From: Myxococcales bacterium
Lineage (GTDB): Bacteria; Myxococcota; Myxococcia; Myxococcales; Anaeromyxobacteraceae
NCBI GenBank assembly: GCA_021784995.1
Contig: JAJYHA010000411.1
Location: forward strand, 1 to 7,473
Direction: 5' to 3'
Length of the DNA: 7,473 bases
Under the pieces are notes generated by a model. That model made no database searches, had not been told where the DNA came from, and worked only from the letters and a program-made list of their open reading frames with translations. Positions 5,452 through 7,473 of the stretch are shown in pieces (within the stretch, counting starts at the first letter, position 1; every line of letters begins with the position of its first letter). The position numbers and the translations under genes are program-made.

Positions 5452-6876
5452 CTACCAGGGGAACTCGCGCCGCGAGGTCTGGCCCTGCGACCGCACCACC
5501 GTCACGGTGCAGGGCGCCTCCACGGCCACCTTCGTCGAGACGGTGCCGAGGAGCCCCTTCATCGGCAGGCCGGGCGGCGGGCCGCCGATCACGACGTGGT
5601 CCACCTGGTTGGCGCGCGCGTACTCGAGCAGCGCCTCGGCCGGATCGCTGGCCTCCAGGGCGTGGAAGGAGACCCGCGACGGCGGCAGCTCCAGCGACGC
5701 CGCCCAGTTGCGGAGCAGCACCAGCTGCCGGATGCGCTGGCTCGTCGCCGCCTCCTCGGGCGTGTTGCCCAGCTCCGGCGCGGGCTTGATGACCGTGACG
5801 CAGGCGAGGCGGCTCTGCTGATCGAGGCACATCAGCCGCCGCACGGCGAGCCGCTGCGCCTCGAACTGCGCCTCGTTCCCGTGCGCGGTCGCGACGGCGG
5901 CCATGATGATGGAGGCGCCGGAGAGCTGCGCCGAGGGCCTTCCGCTGGGGTAGACGGGCGGCTCGAAGCCCGCCGTCCCGACCCAGCGCAGCAGCGCTCC
6001 CAGACCCGCCACACGGCGCCGGCGGCTGGCGCGCGCCGTGAGGGCCACCTGGTCGCCGTGCGAGAGGTCGAACGCGACCTGGGCGGCCGACGCGTAGCGC
6101 TCGTCCGCGTCCGGCTCCAGGCAGTGGAGGATCACCTCCTGCAGCCACTCCGGGACGGCCGGCACGAGGCTCCGCGGCGGCGCCGGGTCGCGGTACATGC
6201 GCTTGCGCAGCCCGGGCCGGGAGGTGGGGCTGCCGAAGGGGAGCTTCCCCGTGGCGAGCTCGTACAGGATTACCCCCAGCGCGAAGACGTCGCTCCGCGG
6301 GTTGCTCCGGACCCCCAGGAGCTGCTCGGGGGAGATGTACGGCGCCGAGCCGACCGGGTGACGCAGCTCCTCCGCCAGCAGGTCGGGGTAGTGACCGTGG
6401 TGCGCCAGGCCGAAGTCGATGAGCACGGCCTCGCCGGTCGGGCGGATGATGACGTTGGACGGCTTGAGGTCGAGGTGGATGGCGTCCTGGAGGTGGATCG
6501 CGTGGAGCGCCGCGGCGATGGCGCTCCCCAGGCGCGCCACCTCCTCCACCGCCACCGGTCCCTTTCCGATCCACTCGGCGAGCGACCGCCCCTCCACGAG
6601 TTCCATCACCAGGTAGGCGACTTCGGCCAGGTCGCCGGCCGCGACGAAGCGCGGCACGTGGGGGCCGTGCAGGGCCGAGAGGATCATCTCCTCGACCTCG
6701 TAGGTGATGACGCTCGCCGCGGGCTCGCCGGGCCCCAGGCGCGGCATCTTCATGACCATGGGAAAGCCGACGTCGCGCCCGCTCACCCGGAACACGACGC
6801 CCATCCCGCCGCTGTGGATCCGCTCCTCGATCCGGAACCCGTCGATGACGTCGCCCGGCTCGGCGAGGCTCGTCAC
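5452..6876 (-). CDS. Serine/threonine protein kinase fused to a C-terminal universal stress protein (UspA-like) domain
   Basis: A 474-residue protein with a Hanks-type kinase at about 15-270 and a Usp-like domain at about 318-461, joined by an Arg-rich linker (RRRR at 285-288). Kinase motifs are present in order: glycine loop HSGGMGVVF (21-29), ATP-binding Lys43 in VMK, a helix C glutamate near 62-63, catalytic loop HLDLKPSN (134-141, Asp136), DFG (154-156) and SPE (182-184). The usual HRD arginine is leucine, making it a non-RD kinase, so activation may not need activation-loop phosphorylation. No transmembrane segment or PASTA repeat is seen, so it is probably cytosolic. In the Usp part the first strand lacks the usual Asp (VATAHG instead of V-D-x-S), while GGPPPGLPMKGLLGT (431-445) is a variant of the G-2x-G-9x-G-S/T nucleotide motif with proline at the second glycine. 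The GTG start at 6874-6876 has a weak GGAAAG upstream. It lies 7 bases after a metallophosphoesterase gene, probably in one operon. Confidence 0.9.
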   Translation of the reverse strand: MTSLAEPGDVIDGFRIEERIHSGGMGVVFRVSGRDVGFPMVMKMPRLGPGEPAASVITYEVEEMILSALHGPHVPRFVAAGDLAEVAYLVMELVEGRSLAEWIGKGPVAVEEVARLGSAIAAALHAIHLQDAIHLDLKPSNVIIRPTGEAVLIDFGLAHHGHYPDLLAEELRHPVGSAPYISPEQLLGVRSNPRSDVFALGVILYELATGKLPFGSPTSRPGLRKRMYRDPAPPRSLVPAVPEWLQEVILHCLEPDADERYASAAQVAFDLSHGDQVALTARASRRRRVAGLGALLRWVGTAGFEPPVYPSGRPSAQLSGASIIMAAVATAHGNEAQFEAQRLAVRRLMCLDQQSRLACVTVIKPAPELGNTPEEAATSQRIRQLVLLRNWAASLELPPSRVSFHALEASDPAEALLEYARANQVDHVVIGGPPPGLPMKGLLGTVSTKVAVEAPCTVTVVRSQGQTSRREFPW

Positions 6877-6883
6877 GGCACGC

Positions 6884-7473
6884 TCACTTTCCGCGTTCGA
6901 GGCGAAGCGCGAGCCGGTCCGGCAACCCGGCGGCGCGCACCTTCGCGGCGGCGGCGCGCCAATCGTACGCCACTTTCAGGAAGGTGATGACCGCTCTCTC
7001 CAGGTCGACCACCGCGTAGCGCGCCCAGGGCGTCCCGGTGCGCGGCTGGCCCACCGCGCCGGCGATGGCGAGCCACCGCCGGCGGGGCGGCACCGGGATG
7101 ACCACGTCGGGCACCGGCTCGAAGGGCAACGGCCGGCCCGCCGCGCCCGTGAAGTAGAGCATCGGCTCGTGGACGTGCCCGCAGAAGACGTAGCGCGCCC
7201 GCGCCGCGTCCATGCAGTGGGAGGCCTGCGTCGGATCGGTCACGTAGGTCCAGGACCTCGGCGAGGCGGCGCTGGCGTGCACGAAGACGGCGTCGTCGCG
7301 CCGGACCGTGAGCGGCAGCGCGGCGAGGAACGCACGGTGCGCGTCGCCGAGCCGCCCGCGCGTCCAGGCGATCGCCTCCGCCGCCACCGGGTTCATGCTC
7401 TCCACCCGCCCGGTGAGCGCCGCCTCGTCGTGGTTGCCGAGCACCGCGATGGCGCCGCGCGCGACGAGATCGG
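6884..7473 (-). CDS. Metallophosphoesterase (calcineurin-like, bacterial Ser/Thr phosphatase-type), partial
   Basis: The frame runs out of the window at the right edge, so the N-terminus is missing; 195 residues are visible. The GTG at 7442-7444 is the Val of the core motif, not a start. Visible metal-binding motifs are VLGNHDE (visible residues 10-16), VHAS (His65) and GHVHEP (98-103), in the correct order for the calcineurin-like fold. The first motif (DxH) and second (GDxxD) lie outside or at the edge. The C-terminal stretch AGLPDRLALRLERG is typical of a bacterial metallophosphoesterase family annotated as possible protein phosphatases. These enzymes use two metal ions to hydrolyse phosphoesters; some act on phosphoproteins, others on nucleotides. 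It lies directly upstream of the kinase-Usp gene on the same strand with a 7-base gap. It could therefore remove phosphates added by that kinase, but this is inference from context. Confidence 0.85.
   Translation of the reverse strand, partial: DLVARGAIAVLGNHDEAALTGRVESMNPVAAEAIAWTRGRLGDAHRAFLAALPLTVRRDDAVFVHASAASPRSWTYVTDPTQASHCMDAARARYVFCGHVHEPMLYFTGAAGRPLPFEPVPDVVIPVPPRRRWLAIAGAVGQPRTGTPWARYAVVDLERAVITFLKVAYDWRAAAAKVRAAGLPDRLALRLERGK

Noticed and set aside
4266..5789. 507-codon plus-strand open frame across the transporter end and kinase region
   Set aside because: It is a frame-shifted shadow of the transporter continuing antisense to the kinase, crosses the terminator hairpin, and is rich in Arg/Ala/Pro without any domain.
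5596..6987. 463-codon plus-strand open frame opposite the kinase
   Set aside because: The minus strand carries ordered kinase and Usp motifs; the plus frame shows only Arg/Gly/Val-rich low-complexity sequence.

Overview
The window comes from a very GC-rich bacterial chromosome with tightly packed genes and strong G/C bias at third codon positions. Its Ser/Thr kinase fused to a stress-protein domain, its GYF_2-domain membrane protein and its long MHS-type transporter are all features seen in Myxococcota. An Anaeromyxobacter-like origin is my best guess, but this is inference from style and gene families only. I see no tRNA, rRNA, CRISPR array, insertion sequence or phage gene.

Layout from left to right. 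(1) Positions 1-1103, plus strand: the 3' end of a diacylglycerol/lipid-kinase-family gene overlaps (ATGA) a membrane protein with an N-terminal GYF_2 domain. A perfect 9-bp hairpin lies just before the junction. (2) Positions 1093-2187, minus strand: a sugar-1-phosphate nucleotidylyltransferase with a left-handed beta-helix tail. It converges on the GYF_2 gene with an 11-bp 3' overlap. (3) Positions 2207-3385 (possibly from 2186), plus strand: a 12-TM MFS transporter of the MFS_1_like/HcaT type, diverging from the nucleotidylyltransferase with almost no space between the start codons. (4) Positions 3386-3663: the only sizeable gap. It is less GC-rich and holds a 9-bp direct repeat at an 11-bp period, a possible nested stem-loop leader and a clear Shine-Dalgarno. 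(5) Positions 3664-5361, plus strand: a 565-aa metabolite:H+ symporter (MHS) with an insertion of about 115 residues carrying two cysteines, predicted to be periplasmic. A strong 12-bp GC hairpin follows. (6) Positions 5452-7473, minus strand: a two-gene unit in which a metallophosphoesterase/phosphatase (cut by the window edge) is followed after 7 bp by a Ser/Thr protein kinase-UspA fusion.

The genes do not form one pathway. The most coherent unit is the phosphatase-kinase pair, which looks like a small signalling module. The two transporters and the nucleotidylyltransferase have separate jobs. No clearly novel multi-gene system is visible. The points most worth checking are the atypical kinase-Usp fusion, the transporter's inserted domain and the possible regulatory leader in front of it.
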